NCBI RefSeq assembly: GCF_000372725.1
Contig: NW_005199280.1
Coordinates: 1-64,000, forward strand
Direction of reading: 5' to 3'
From: Emiliania huxleyi CCMP1516
Lineage: Eukaryota; Haptophyta; Isochrysidales; Noelaerhabdaceae
DNA: 64,000 bases
In this document: one piece after another, positions 18,478-29,000 of the stretch
How positions within the stretch are numbered: position 1 is the first letter of the stretch
Layout of the letters: every line of letters begins with the position of its first letter
Made by a program: the position numbers and the translations under genes
Notes under the pieces: model-generated
What the model saw: the letters and a program-made list of their open reading frames with translations, nothing else
The model's database searches: none
Told to the model about the DNA's origin: nothing

Positions 18478-19935
18478 TCACTCCCGCGACCACGCCTCGA
18501 CCTTCTTGGGCAGCAGCTGGTTCGACAGGTCATCTCCGTGGCCTAGGCAGCCGTATTCGCCCTCGCCCCAGGAAAGGACGGCGCCGCTGGCGGTGATGGC
18601 AATACTGTGGCTGCTCGCAGGCGACACAGCGACGACGCGCCGCCCAGCCAAGGCCTCGACCTTCTTCGGAAGCGGCTGGCTCTCGGTGTCGCCGTGGCCC
18701 AGCAGGCCACAGGCTCCATAGCCCCAGCTCCAAGCGGCGCCGTCGGCGGTGAGGGCGAGGCTGTGGTAGCCTTCAGCCGACACAGCGACGACGCGCCGCC
18801 CAGCAAAGGCCTCGACCTTCTTGGGCAGCTGCTGGTTCTGCAGGTCGCCGTGGCCCAGCTGGCCAACACCTCCTTCGCCCCAGCTCCAGATGCTGCCGTC
18901 GGCGGTGATGGCGAGGCTGTGGTCGCCTCCAGCCGACACAGCGACGACGCGATGGTCTGCAAAGGCCTCGACCTTCTTCGGCAGCAGCTGGCGCTGCTCG
19001 TCGCCGTGGCCCAGATTGCCCCAGTCTCCATCGCCCCAGCTCCACACGGCGCCGTCGGCGGTGACGGCGAGGTTGTGGTAATCTCCAGCTGACACAGCGA
19101 CGACGCGCCGCCCAGCAAAGGCCTCGACCTTCTTCGGCAGCAGCTGCCGCTGCTGGTCGCCGTGGCCCAGTCGGCCAGAGTTGCCCCGGCCCCAGCTCCA
19201 GACGGCGCCGTCGGCGGCGAGGGCGAGGCTGTGGTCGCCTCCCGCCGACACAGCGACGACGCGCTGGCCAGCCAAGGCCTCGATCTTCTTGGGCTGCCAC
19301 TGGACCTGCTGGTCGCCATGGCCCAAGCGGCCAAAGTCGCCCTCACCCCAGCTCCAGACAGTGCCGCTGGCGGCGAGGGCGAGGCTGTGGCCAGCTCCAG
19401 CCGACACGCTCACGGCGCGCTCGTCACCCAGCGTTGACGGGAGGCGGGTCGGCGTGTTGAGCCGCGTCACGCCCTCGCCGTGGCCGAGAAGGCCTGGAAG
19501 TTCCTCATCCTCGTCCTCGTCCTCCTCCTCGCCCTCCGTTGCCCCTGACCCGCACGACGAGAGCCGCCCCTCGCCGTCGATGAAGACGCTGTGCCGAGCG
19601 CCTGCTGCCGCCCTCGCCGGCGGGTTGGACTCGTGCAGCAACGCAGCGAAGCACAGCCACCGCACGGCGCAGCCCTCGCCCGCTGGCGGCGCCGGCAGCT
19701 CGAAGCCGCGCTCTTGCGCCCACAAGCGGATGCCCTGCTCCGCGAGCGAGTGGAAGAGCAGCGAGACGGCCGCGGCGCGAGCGATGTCGATGGGGCTGTC
19801 GCAGCGAGAGAGGGCGCGCTCGACGAGCTCCCTGGGAAGATCGAGCAAGCGGACGGGCGGCGGCGCGACTGGCGAGGGCGCGGCGGTGGCGGCGGAGGCG
19901 AGGCGGCGCGAGCTGCGGCGCGGCAAAATGGACAT
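18478..19935 (-). CDS. F-box/RCC1-repeat protein B
   Basis: The 485-residue protein starts at ATG 19935 (MSILPRRSSRRLASAATAA). The open frame extends 80 codons upstream without an ATG, and that part lies in repeat sequence. Architecture as in protein A: F-box at about 30-75, then seven RCC1 blades with WSWGXGXXGXLGHGD signatures and an acidic insert (TEGEEEDEDEDEELPG) ahead of the first blade. Blades differ from A in only a few residues, and blade order is partly shuffled, suggesting gene conversion or unequal exchange. Likely an SCF ubiquitin-ligase substrate receptor. The 5' flank ends with the TGTGCTGTGAGAGAGGCT and AAGAATTCTTTT motif pair about 10 nt before the ATG. Confidence 0.85.
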   Translation of the reverse strand: MSILPRRSSRRLASAATAAPSPVAPPPVRLLDLPRELVERALSRCDSPIDIARAAAVSLLFHSLAEQGIRLWAQERGFELPAPPAGEGCAVRWLCFAALLHESNPPARAAAGARHSVFIDGEGRLSSCGSGATEGEEEDEDEDEELPGLLGHGEGVTRLNTPTRLPSTLGDERAVSVSAGAGHSLALAASGTVWSWGEGDFGRLGHGDQQVQWQPKKIEALAGQRVVAVSAGGDHSLALAADGAVWSWGRGNSGRLGHGDQQRQLLPKKVEAFAGRRVVAVSAGDYHNLAVTADGAVWSWGDGDWGNLGHGDEQRQLLPKKVEAFADHRVVAVSAGGDHSLAITADGSIWSWGEGGVGQLGHGDLQNQQLPKKVEAFAGRRVVAVSAEGYHSLALTADGAAWSWGYGACGLLGHGDTESQPLPKKVEALAGRRVVAVSPASSHSIAITASGAVLSWGEGEYGCLGHGDDLSNQLLPKKVEAWSRE

Positions 19936-20045
19936 CGCGAAGAAAAGAATTCTTGAGACACGAGCCTCTCTCACAGCACAGAAAAGAATTGAGCCGCGTG
20001 AACACACTTGGTTTTTCTGTTTTCTTTCTTTCTTTCTTTCGTAAC
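19936..20045 (-). promoter_or_regulatory. Cassette-type 5' flank of RCC1 B
   Basis: Minus strand: an AAAGAAAGAAAGAAAACAG tract, CAATTCTTTT, TGTGCTGTGAGAGAGGCT, AAGAATTCTTTTCTTCGCG, then the ATG. The same pieces precede other genes and follow the DUF4347-like gene. Promoter function is inferred. Confidence 0.5.
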
Positions 20046-20149
20046 ACACACACTCATCAGTAACCAGCCTCCGGCGGGGCCCCCTCTCCGAGAGCGCAGC
20101 GCAGACAGACTGACTACTATGTCTAGACAGAGGCTCAAGATGACTCAAG

Positions 20150-20310
20150 CGCCAGCTGCTGCCGAAGAAGGTCAAGGCCTTGGCTGGGCAGAAAGCCGTC
20201 GCTGTGTGGGCGGGTGGGGCAAGGGCGAAGACGCCTGCCTAGGCCACGGAGAGGACCTGTCGAACCAGCTGCTGCCCAAGAAGATCGAGGCGTGGGCGCC
20301 GGGGCAGTGA
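20150..20310 (+). pseudogene. RCC1-gene terminal fragment
   Basis: Pieces of two RCC1 blades occur in neighbouring frames (LPKKVKALAGQKA, then GWGKGEDACLGHGEDL and LLPKKIEAWAPGQ with a stop). The ending matches RCC1 C (LLPKKIEGWPPGQ) better than its neighbour B. It lies in the opposite orientation to gene B and has no start: a broken duplicate. Confidence 0.7.
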
Positions 20311-20387
20311 TGAGAAGTGCGAAAGGGTGCAAGGCTCTCTGTTGCCGCGTCGCCCACGTGCCTATTCGCCACCTGCGAACGTAATAG

Positions 20388-20690
20388 ATGATCGTCGTAG
20401 ATCGTAACACGTGTATTCCAAAAAAGGGTTCGTACGCGCTTCTTATTATTCTAATCGTGCGTGCGCGCAGGGCTCGTCTTTGCTTTCTTCTACGAAAGCG
20501 CTGGGGGCGTCACTGTGAAGGCTGCTGCCAGGACGGCTTCGATCCAATAATCAGACACGTCTGCAGTCGGTGCTCCTGCACAGAGTGCATTGGGGCGCAC
20601 AGGCTGCGGTACAAAAACGGTGGCAGCGAGAAGGTGGACACCGGCTTTGTGACGTTTATGCGGCGGAGCTGCAGGAGAGAGAGAAGATAA
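20388..20690 (+). CDS. Small Cys-rich, ZZ-like zinc-finger ORF
   Basis: A 100-residue frame from ATG 20388 contains HCEGCCQDGFDPII, HVCSRCSCTECIGAHRL. The spacing C-x2-C ... H-x-C-x2-C-x-C-x2-C resembles a ZZ-type or ribbon zinc finger. It lies 350 bp upstream of, and in the same orientation as, the larger zinc-finger protein at 21041 and might be a separate small gene or an upstream exon of it. No splice link was found. Basic C-terminus (MRRSCRRERR). Confidence 0.35.
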   Translation: MIVVDRNTCIPKKGSYALLIILIVRARRARLCFLLRKRWGRHCEGCCQDGFDPIIRHVCSRCSCTECIGAHRLRYKNGGSEKVDTGFVTFMRRSCRRERR

Positions 20691-21040
20691 CCCACGCAAG
20701 AAGGGCCGGACGAGCCGGGCACTGCTCACAGCACGCGTCTGCTCTCAGGCGCACGAGCACATGTTCGACAGAGAGAGTGGGGGCCAGCATCCAGCCATGG
20801 GCGTGACGGGGGCGCTCGAGAAGGTCGCTGGCTTCAAACCCGCCTCGGATCCGACCTTCGACGCCGCAAGCGATGTCATGAATATCACGATGACAGGGCA
20901 CAGTCTTAGGGGGTCGCAGGTGCAGATGCTGTGCCTACGAGTGTGGCATCCAGGCACGCCCCACGATCGCGGCGATCTTACCTCGAGACGAGTGTGAAAA
21001 CGCCCTGCGCCAAAACGCAGCGCGGGAAGCGGCTCAGCAC

Positions 21041-23167
21041 ATGCCAACGAGTGAGGCCCACTGGATCGCCCTCCTCGACGGCGTCTTCGGCGACGACGAC
21101 ATTCTCAACATCATATTCAGCACCCTCAAACCGCTGAGCGACAAGCCTCGTGCCAGTCAAACCTGTAAACGGTTCTGTGCGCAGTTGAGCGAGCCGCAGT
21201 ACAACACAAGGCGGAACTGGCTTATCAGCCGTACCTGCTATGCGCAAAGCTTCAACGCAAGTCTGCTGCGTGCTCCATGCTGGTGTGCGTGTGGCTGCCT
21301 TCGCGTTGCGTCCGCAGACGGCAGCAGCAAAATCTGGCTGCAGGGAAGGTGCGCGCATTTTCAGCGCCTGCTGTCTCTTGTCAAGCAGACTCCAGGCCGC
21401 TCGTACGACAGGGAAACCCACGCATGGTCAGTGGCGACGGAACACCTTCGCTCGCTCCTCGATCGAGTGTACCGCAGCGAGCCCGACGCACTGTTGCCCG
21501 GAGTTCGCGAGGCGCTCGCGAGGCTGCAGGCGCCTGGTCCGCCTGTGCCGACCGGCGCGGCTGCGAGCGGCAACGACCCTGTTCGCGACTACTCGCGTTT
21601 CGGCGGCCCTTCGACGGTGCCCACGCGTCGTGCCGCGCTGATGCTGAGGGAGGTGGCCATGCGGGGCGAGGAGCAGCGACTCCGCGGGCTGTCGCCGGCT
21701 TATTTTGCGCGCCAGCAGCAGCTGCAGCAGCTGCGAGAGGCAGTGCGTGTCGGATCTGACATTCTGACGCGCAAGAGCGCTTCTCCAGACGAGTCAAGCA
21801 GGCTGACTGAAACAGCACAGGCCGTCCACGACCTTCACGAGGCGATTGAGGCGGTGCGTCCGCCACTCTCCGGCGCGATGAAGCCAGACGACGAGAAGAA
21901 GATGTCCAAGGCTCGCGCGCTCGAAGAGGAGCTGAAAGCCGAGCGTCTGCGCGCGGCCGATGCTGTGGCTGAGCGGCGGCGCGTCGAAGCCGTCGATCGC
22001 CTTCGAGCCGCAATGTGTCCTCGACTGGACGACGAGCCTCTCGCCGAGAGGATGCATCTGCTCGAGGTGGCAATCAGCGAGGCCGAGGAAGAGGACGCTG
22101 CCGCGCAGGATGCTGCGCTGCTCGTCGAGGCAGCAGCGCGGCTGGATGCGCTACGTGAGGCGCGGGCGGAGGAGCTGCGAAAGGAGGCCGAGGCAAACGC
22201 GGCGGCAAGAGCGGCGGCCAGAAAGGCGGCGGCCATCGCCCAGCTTCGAGCCGTGCTCGCGGAGAGTGTCGACGGGCCTGTCGATCGCCGGCTGCGTCGG
22301 CTGGAGGCGGCGCTGTGCGAGGTGAAGGCGTCCGGCGTGATCGAGCTGTGGACTCCATCCGGCGTGATCGTGCACGTGGACGGAGAGCCCCAAGTCGAGC
22401 ACGAGTTGCTCGAGGAGGCAGCTCGCCTCGAAACAGCGCTTGCGCACGAGCGACAGGAGGAGCAGGCTCGCGCGGCAGCGGCGGCGGAGGCGGCCAGACA
22501 GGCGGCGGCGGAGGCGCGTGCAGCGTCCAGAAAGAAGGCCGCCATCGAGCGGTTGAGCGAGGCGGTCGACAGAGCAGACGAGGCGGTCGACAGCGCGGAC
22601 GAGAACGAGCACGAGGGAGATCTTGAGGACGTGCTCACGCTCAAGGACGTGCTGGAGGAGCTGCAGACGGCGCTGTGCGAGGCGAAAAACGCCGGCGTGA
22701 CGCCTGATGTGCCGGTGCACAACAGCACGGGAGGGGACGGACTGCTTGCCGCGGCGCGTGAGCTGTTGGTCGCAGTGAAGGCGGCGCACTGGGCGCGGGC
22801 CATGCGGCTGCCACGGGACGAGTGCGCGGTGGCACTTTGCGAATGCAACCGACCGCACGAGATGGGAGAGCTCGGGTACCACGTGTGCCGCTTTTACGGC
22901 TTCTTCTCATGTCGAAGCTGCGGCAACGACTGGGAGAGCGGGCGCACACACGTCGATCTCGGCCGCAAGGTGCCGCTAGACTGCCGCCGCTGCCGTCGCG
23001 CGACCGAGCCGTTCAAGATGCAGCTGCTTCAGGATGCTGGCGGACACGGGGAGAGGGGCCGACATCCAGCGCATTTGTGCCACATGTGCAGGCGGCTCCA
23101 GCGCGAGCGCGGAGATCCGGATGCACGCTGTGACGGGAGGCGGCTCGACGGTCTGTACAATGATTGA
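21041..23167 (+). CDS. F-box-like, HARP-like, coiled-coil protein with C-terminal 3CxxC zinc finger
   Basis: The 708-residue single-exon protein starts at ATG 21041 (MPTSEAHWIALLDGVFG). Residues 8-50 look like an F-box (ILNIIFSTLKPLSDKPRASQ then CKRFCAQL). About 105-150 (FQRLLSLVKQTPGRSYDRET, then HAWSV) resemble the HARP module of SMARCAL1, known for binding forked DNA. Residues about 215-560 are Ala/Glu/Arg-rich coiled coil in two or three related blocks (AAIAQLRAVLAES, AAIERLSEAVDRA). The last 110 residues match a 3CxxC-type zinc-binding domain (FYGFFSCRSCGNDWESGRTH, CRRCRR, CHMCRR). Family calls for the first two modules are tentative; the zinc domain is convincing. The combination is not one I know. 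Confidence 0.6.
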   Translation: MPTSEAHWIALLDGVFGDDDILNIIFSTLKPLSDKPRASQTCKRFCAQLSEPQYNTRRNWLISRTCYAQSFNASLLRAPCWCACGCLRVASADGSSKIWLQGRCAHFQRLLSLVKQTPGRSYDRETHAWSVATEHLRSLLDRVYRSEPDALLPGVREALARLQAPGPPVPTGAAASGNDPVRDYSRFGGPSTVPTRRAALMLREVAMRGEEQRLRGLSPAYFARQQQLQQLREAVRVGSDILTRKSASPDESSRLTETAQAVHDLHEAIEAVRPPLSGAMKPDDEKKMSKARALEEELKAERLRAADAVAERRRVEAVDRLRAAMCPRLDDEPLAERMHLLEVAISEAEEEDAAAQDAALLVEAAARLDALREARAEELRKEAEANAAARAAARKAAAIAQLRAVLAESVDGPVDRRLRRLEAALCEVKASGVIELWTPSGVIVHVDGEPQVEHELLEEAARLETALAHERQEEQARAAAAAEAARQAAAEARAASRKKAAIERLSEAVDRADEAVDSADENEHEGDLEDVLTLKDVLEELQTALCEAKNAGVTPDVPVHNSTGGDGLLAAARELLVAVKAAHWARAMRLPRDECAVALCECNRPHEMGELGYHVCRFYGFFSCRSCGNDWESGRTHVDLGRKVPLDCRRCRRATEPFKMQLLQDAGGHGERGRHPAHLCHMCRRLQRERGDPDARCDGRRLDGLYND

Positions 23168-23446
23168 TTCTCATCATCCTGGAAGCAATTACAGCTGTAT
23201 CCAGTAACAAGCGGTACGATCTCGTGTTGGAGATATCTGTTCAGAATTTCACAACAAAAACCACCTTCAAGCCACACGATTCCCCGGCTAGTCATGCGGA
23301 GCGTCATGACTCATGTGCTGTCACACACCGGTGATCGGGTGCGTTTGGTGAATGTCTTCTTTCTTCTAATCGCTGCGGCCGGCGCAGTCACTGCCCGCCG
23401 CCCTCGACGCGAGCGCCTTGGCCTTGCCGCCGCAGTCTTGGCCGCC

Positions 23447-23477
<31 letters not shown>

Positions 23478-23959
23478 CCTCGTCCACCACTGCCTTCGCC
23501 TCAGCTTCGCCATGGGGCCCCATCTCCCCCCCGCATGCACACCCTCTGGGGCCCCCGCGGCCGCGCCGGCCTCCAGAGGTCCGAGCCTGGCTTTCTTCTC
23601 ACAGGTCCTACATACACATATACAGGCGGACTGGCGCGTGCTGGCACTGTGCCCGCTGCTAAACAGCCGTTGAAGCAGAACCAGAAGCCAGAACAACGAC
23701 ACTTAATTTGACCACCACGGGACTGTGCAGCGAGCTCCACCCGCACCCCTCTCCCACAAAAGTCCTCTCACCTCCCTCTCCCCCGCCTTTAGCGGTGGAG
23801 ATCGCGGACCCCCCCCCTGAACAGACAAGACCATGGGACAGCGAGCTCACCCGTCCCCCCTCCCTGCACCCACCTTCCTCCCAGCACATGCCTCTTCAAC
23901 CACGATCCGGCGCCGGCGCCAGTAGCAGTACTGTACCTGGTTGCTGTCCTTGCGCGCGG
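23168..23959. other. Noncoding interval with repeat fragments
   Basis: Contains a GCC-rich low-complexity run (23430-23500), an inverted piece of the repeat best seen at 52337 and 63428 (23510-23575), and one CGGACTGGCGCGTGCTGGCA piece of the tail cassette (23628-23650). No gene. Confidence 0.5.
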
Positions 23960-25856
23960 CTAGTCGGCATCTGCCTTGGCCCTCGCGGCGGCCGCTGACG
24001 CGCGCCTCGCCTTGACGGCAGCCAGTGCCGCCTCCGCCGCCTCCGCCGCCTCTGCCGCCACCTCTGCCGCCGCCGCCGCCGCCGCCGCCGCGGCGGCCGC
24101 CTCCTCCTCTGCCGCTGCCAAAGCGTCGGCCTCGGCTTCAGCCTCCCGCGCCTCCGCTGCCACCAAGGCTGCCTCCTCACCCGCCTCTGCCGTCTCCTCC
24201 TCGCTCGCCTCGCCTGCCGCCTCGGCCTCCTCTCCCAACGCCTCGGCCAACCCCTCGACCGACGTCTCCGCCGTGATGCCGTACCGAATCCGCTCCTCGT
24301 GGAGCGTCTCGAGAAGCCTGATCAATCCCTCCCTGTCCAGCTTCGCGGGCTTGGCTGCGGCTGCCTCTGACGCCGCCTCGGGATCCTGCGACGGCCCAGC
24401 GCCACCGCTCCCGCCGCCCTTCTTCTTCTTCTTCCCCTTCTTGCCCTTGCCGCGCTTCTCCGCCTCGACCTCCGCCAGCAGCTCCTCGGCGTGCCGCGCA
24501 GCCTCCGCCTCCGCCACCGCCCGCTCCGCCGCCCTCTCCGCCGCCTCCTGCGCCGCCTCCTTCGCCGCCTCCTTCGCCGCCTTCTCTGCCGCCCTCTCGG
24601 CCGCCGCATGCTCCTCGAGGGCGCGCACGCAATCGATGTGGCCCTGCTCCTTGGCAATCTGCAGCGCTGTGTGTCCACTCGCCGCGCGCAGTTCCGTGTC
24701 GGCGCCCGCCCGCAGCAGGCAGCGGAGAGCGGCGGGGTGGTTCTGGTAGGCGGCGATCATCAGCACGGTGTTGCCGTCATTGTCCTGAATGTTGATCTCC
24801 GCGCCGCGCTGCAGCAGCAGCTCGACCACCCGCTCGTGGCCGCAGAGGGCGGCGAACAGCAGCGCGGTGCCGCCGGCATTGTCCTGCCAGTCGATCTCCG
24901 CGCCGTGCTGCAGCAGCGCGTCGACCACCCGCGCGTGGCCTTGTCGGGCGGCGTACAGCAGCGCGGTGCGGCCTTTACTGTTCTGAAGGTCGATCGAAGC
25001 GCCACGCTGCAGCGACGCCACGGCCAGTCGCTCGTTGCCGCAGGAGGCGGCGGCCATCAGCAGCGTAATGCCGCTCTCATCCTCACGGGTGAAAGTCGCG
25101 TCCACCCGCCCGCCGCCGTCGAGCCACGCCAGCACCGCCTCGCCGCCTCGCCAAGCCGCCTCCACGATCTCCTTGGGGACGGCGTCCTCGCCCGTTCCAC
25201 TCTCCACGCCGCCAGAAAAGGACGCGGCAGTTGGTGCCGCCGCTGCCCCCTTGCTCGAGGCGGCATCGCCGTCCGCCCCTGCGCCGCCCGCCGCGCCGAT
25301 GTCCTCGGGAACAGGCCCGCTGCTGCCGCCCGAAGCGCTGCCTGCCCCCGCGCCGCCCGCCTCGACCGCCGCCGCGTCGCGCCTCTCCGCCGCCACCTCG
25401 CCGAGAAATGTCTTGACGGCGGCGACGCACTCGGTGTGGCCCTTCTCCTTGGCGATCTGCAGCGCCGTCTTGCCGTCCGCAGTGCGCAGCGCCATGTCTG
25501 CGCCCGCCCGCAGCAACTGGAGCACGACGACAGAATGGCCATTGAAGGCGGCGTTCGCGACCGCAGTGTAGCCGTCGCTGTTCTGCAAGTCGACCTCTGC
25601 CCCGTGCCGTAGAAGCAAGTCGACCAGGCGCTCGAGGCCTCGGTTGGCGGCCAACGTTAGCGCAGTGCAACCGTGGCTGCTCTGTAGGTTGATCTCCGCG
25701 CCGTGCTGCAGCAGCGTCTCAGCCACCTGCACCTGGCCCGTAGCGGCGGCCGCAATCAGCGCGGTGCTGCCGACGCTGTTATGCGCGTCCGGCTTCGCGC
25801 CCCGCTTCAGCAGAACCTCGACCAGCTGCTTGTGGCCGTTGGTGGCGGAGTGAGTG

Positions 25857-25865
<9 letters not shown>
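23960..25865 (-). CDS. Ankyrin-repeat protein with charged coiled-coil tail; 5' end unclear
   Basis: On the minus strand the frame gives two blocks of ankyrin repeats. Block one (about four repeats) includes NGHKQLVEVLLKRGA and HGCTALTLAANRGLERLVDL. After a Gly/Ala-rich linker, block two (about five) includes GRTALLYAARQGHARVVDAL and DNDGNTVLMIAAYQNHPAAL. The tail is Ala/Glu/Lys-rich coiled coil with a KGKKGKKKKK basic patch. Ankyrin arrays bind partner proteins. The first repeat is cut off: just before THSATNGH the frame enters a GT repeat that would encode Val-Cys repeats, and the first ATG beyond it (26077) lies inside the head-to-head receptor gene. Either the true first exon is missed or repeat expansion has damaged the 5' end. 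Confidence 0.7.
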
Positions 25866-25948
<83 letters not shown>

Positions 25949-25949
25949 A
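25859..25949. repeat. CA/TG microsatellite between divergent genes
   Basis: About 44 uninterrupted CA units lie between the 5' ends of the ankyrin gene (minus) and the receptor gene (plus), 65 nt before the receptor ATG. Confidence 0.95.
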
Positions 25950-26013
25950 CACCACACAGCACGCGTACTGTTTTTCTTTTTACGTGTTTGAAAAACGCGG
26001 CGCTTGTGGGCTG

Positions 26014-29000
26014 ATGATCGCCGTTCTTGCCCTCGTGCCGGCGGCACCGGCGGTGACTGAACCGTGCGCCTGTGCATTGAATTGGACGTATCCAGAGGGT
26101 GGCCAGGCTTGCAGCGAGACGCAGTTCGGTTGCCCGCCGGTCGCGTGCGACGGACCGTACCCACCGTGGTGCGTCATCGAGTCGCTGCCGTGCACCGACC
26201 CTGACCCTGATTCCGGCGGAGATTGGATTCATTGCGAGCCGGAGTATTCGCCACCGCCGCCGCCGCCGCCCTTTTCTTTTCTTCGCATCGGCGCCCTCTT
26301 GCCGCGGCAGCTGCCAAGCGGCGAGTTGATGCACCTTGGCCGGGCAGAGGAGCTGACGTCCGTGCTCATGGCAATCGAGGAAATCAACAACAAAACAGAC
26401 GGCGTGGCGGACGATCTGCTTCCAAACACGCAGCTTTTGCTCGCGCAGCTGGACTCGCGCTGCGACCCGGCATTCGGCAGCGACGCGGCCTACCAGCTAC
26501 TGCACCACGCGTTTGACGGCGCCGGCTGCGACGCGCTGGTTGGTGCATACTGCTCAAGCGCGTCCATCCCCGCTGCGAGGCTGGCGGAGCTGACGGCCAC
26601 CCCGCAGGTACTCACTCTAAGAGGACCGTGTGAGTGTTGCTTATGCAGTCTATAACGGTTGCTGACTCAACTGCTATTAGGTCTCTCACTCCTCTCAGAG
26701 CCCGGAATTGAGCGGCGACGACTTTCCCTTCTTTGCGCGGGTTGTCACCTCTGACTCCCTCATGGCTGTGGCTTTGGCTGAGGCCACTCGAAATCTCCTC
26801 GGCGTCAAGCGCGTGGCCACCATTGCGTGCACGGACGCATACTGCACCGCCGGCGTGGCGGCCTTTGAGGCGGCTGCGTCTGCTCAAGGAATCACCGTCC
26901 TTGAGTCCGTCCGCTTCGAAAACGGTCAGAGCAACCTCGGCGAGCCCCTCGCTGCTTTGCGCGCCTCGTGTGCGACCGTCTTTGTCACCATTGCTCAAGC
27001 AGAGGATGCAGATCGCCTTTTGGAGCAAGCCCTCGGTGCACGGCTCGTCGGCCCTGAATTCACCTGGGTTGGCGACATCGGTCTGTTAGGAGGGCTGGGC
27101 TCACTGGCCGGCCGTGGCCTCCCCGTGGACGATTTCCGCGGAATACTCGCGATCACAAACTCAATTGCGCCAAGCGTGGCGTACGACGGCTACGCCTCTC
27201 GCAAGCGCGCGCGGCCATCCACGCTCGGCGACGGGACAAATTGCGACCCGGCAGACGACGACGAGGGGCACAAACTCTGGTCAGTTGATACGGATGAGGA
27301 TAGAGCGCCACGCTGCTTCGGTGCCAACAATCAGTTTCCCGAGAGCGTCTATGCCCCGAGAGCTTACGACGCTGTGTACGCTGTGGCGCACGCAGTCCAA
27401 GCGCTGGTGGACGACCCGTTGGTTCAGCGTATCGACGGCGACGCTTTGATGGCGGCCCTTCTCGCCGTCCGGTTCGAGGGCGTGACGGGCAAAATCTCCT
27501 TCTCGTCCGAGCCGGCCACCCTCGGCGATCGCGCGGATGGCGTCCTTTACGACGTGTTGAACGTGAACGCGTCAGGCGCGTGGGTCAAGCTGGGCACCTG
27601 GCAGCCGGCCGACAACTGGGAGCAGAGCTTTGCCGGCAACGGTCAGGCGCTGACGAGGCCAACGCCCGACAACAGCAAGCCGCCAGAACTCGTGGGCGAT
27701 ACGCTGCGCGTCGGAGTCTTTTGTGATCATTCGCCTTTGTCCTTCGTATACGAGCAATGCCAGCACATGATGCACATCATTGACCGGATCAATGACAAGA
27801 AGGACGGCTTCCTCGATGACTTACTTCCGGATCACAGGCTCTTTTACTCTATGGTTCAGGCAGGGGTCGGTTGTGAAGAGACTGAGGAATCCATGCGAAG
27901 CAAATTCGATCAGCTGTATTCCGACTTGAATGGAGTCGTCGCCACCATCGGCCCGTTCTGCTCGGATGACGTGGCTGCTGTGACAGCCGCCGAGTGGCGC
28001 GCTGGAGCCGACATCTCCACCGTTGTGCTCTCGCCGTCGTCGACGGCTCCGATCTTGGCGAACGTGGGCGCATACCCGAACCTGTTGCGCCTCTCGAGCA
28101 ACGACAAGCACATCGCGTCTGCCCTTGCAGCACTCGCAGAGCGGCTGAGATGGCAAGCCATTTGCGTGCTCCATGACGACAGTCTATGGGGACGTGGGGC
28201 CATGCAGTCTTTCACCTCAGCCTTTGAGAGCTCAGGTGGGAAAGTCGTGAACAATGGTACGGCGGAATTTTCCAAGGCAGCTTTTGACGGCGGCAACTTG
28301 ACAGGGAGCAACCTGCTCGACCAGCTCGAAGACTGCCCTTCGCAAATCATCCTCCTTGTTGCCTACCCGGCTGCGCAGCGGGCGGTGTTTGCTGCCGCCT
28401 ATGACGAAGACCGGCTTTGGGGGCCGGGCTACGCTTGGCTCAACGCGTATCCGGCTGAGTCGGCCTTCTACAATGCAGATGGCTCGGTGAACACGTCCGC
28501 TGTGCTTGGCTCGGAGGGTTGCTCGGAGTCATCGAGTCATCCGGCGTGAGCAGCGCGTCCGACCTCAGCCTCAAGTATCGGGCGCTGTGGGATGAGGTGT
28601 CGAGCAGTCAAGGCTGCACCAACATGAGCCCGCAGTCCCGACCCTTCTGCGACCACGACGACGACGCCTCGACCCTTCCCGATTACACGGCAATGCACGT
28701 GGATGCAGTGATCAAGCTCGCAGTCTCTGCCGATGCTACGATCCGCAACGGCTCACGGCCAGAAGACGCAGATGCGCTGTTTGCGACGATGCTGGCAGCT
28801 GACACCGTTACGGGGCTGAGTGGGCCTAATGTTTTCGACGCCAGCGGAGATCGACTCGGCACCTTAAACGTGCTCAACTACCGGCTGCTCACCGAAGCTT
28901 CTCAGTCAGGGCGCCGCCTTGGCGTATTTCTACCGCGTTCGTTGCTTGAGTTCTCAATCGTGGGCAGCTACTCTACCGCAACCTCGACGCTGCAGCTACC

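Noticed and set aside
23976-24749. Long plus-strand ORF opposite the ankyrin tail
   Set aside because: It is Ala/Ser low-complexity sequence, as expected from the complement of Ala/Glu codons; the minus strand carries real ankyrin motifs.
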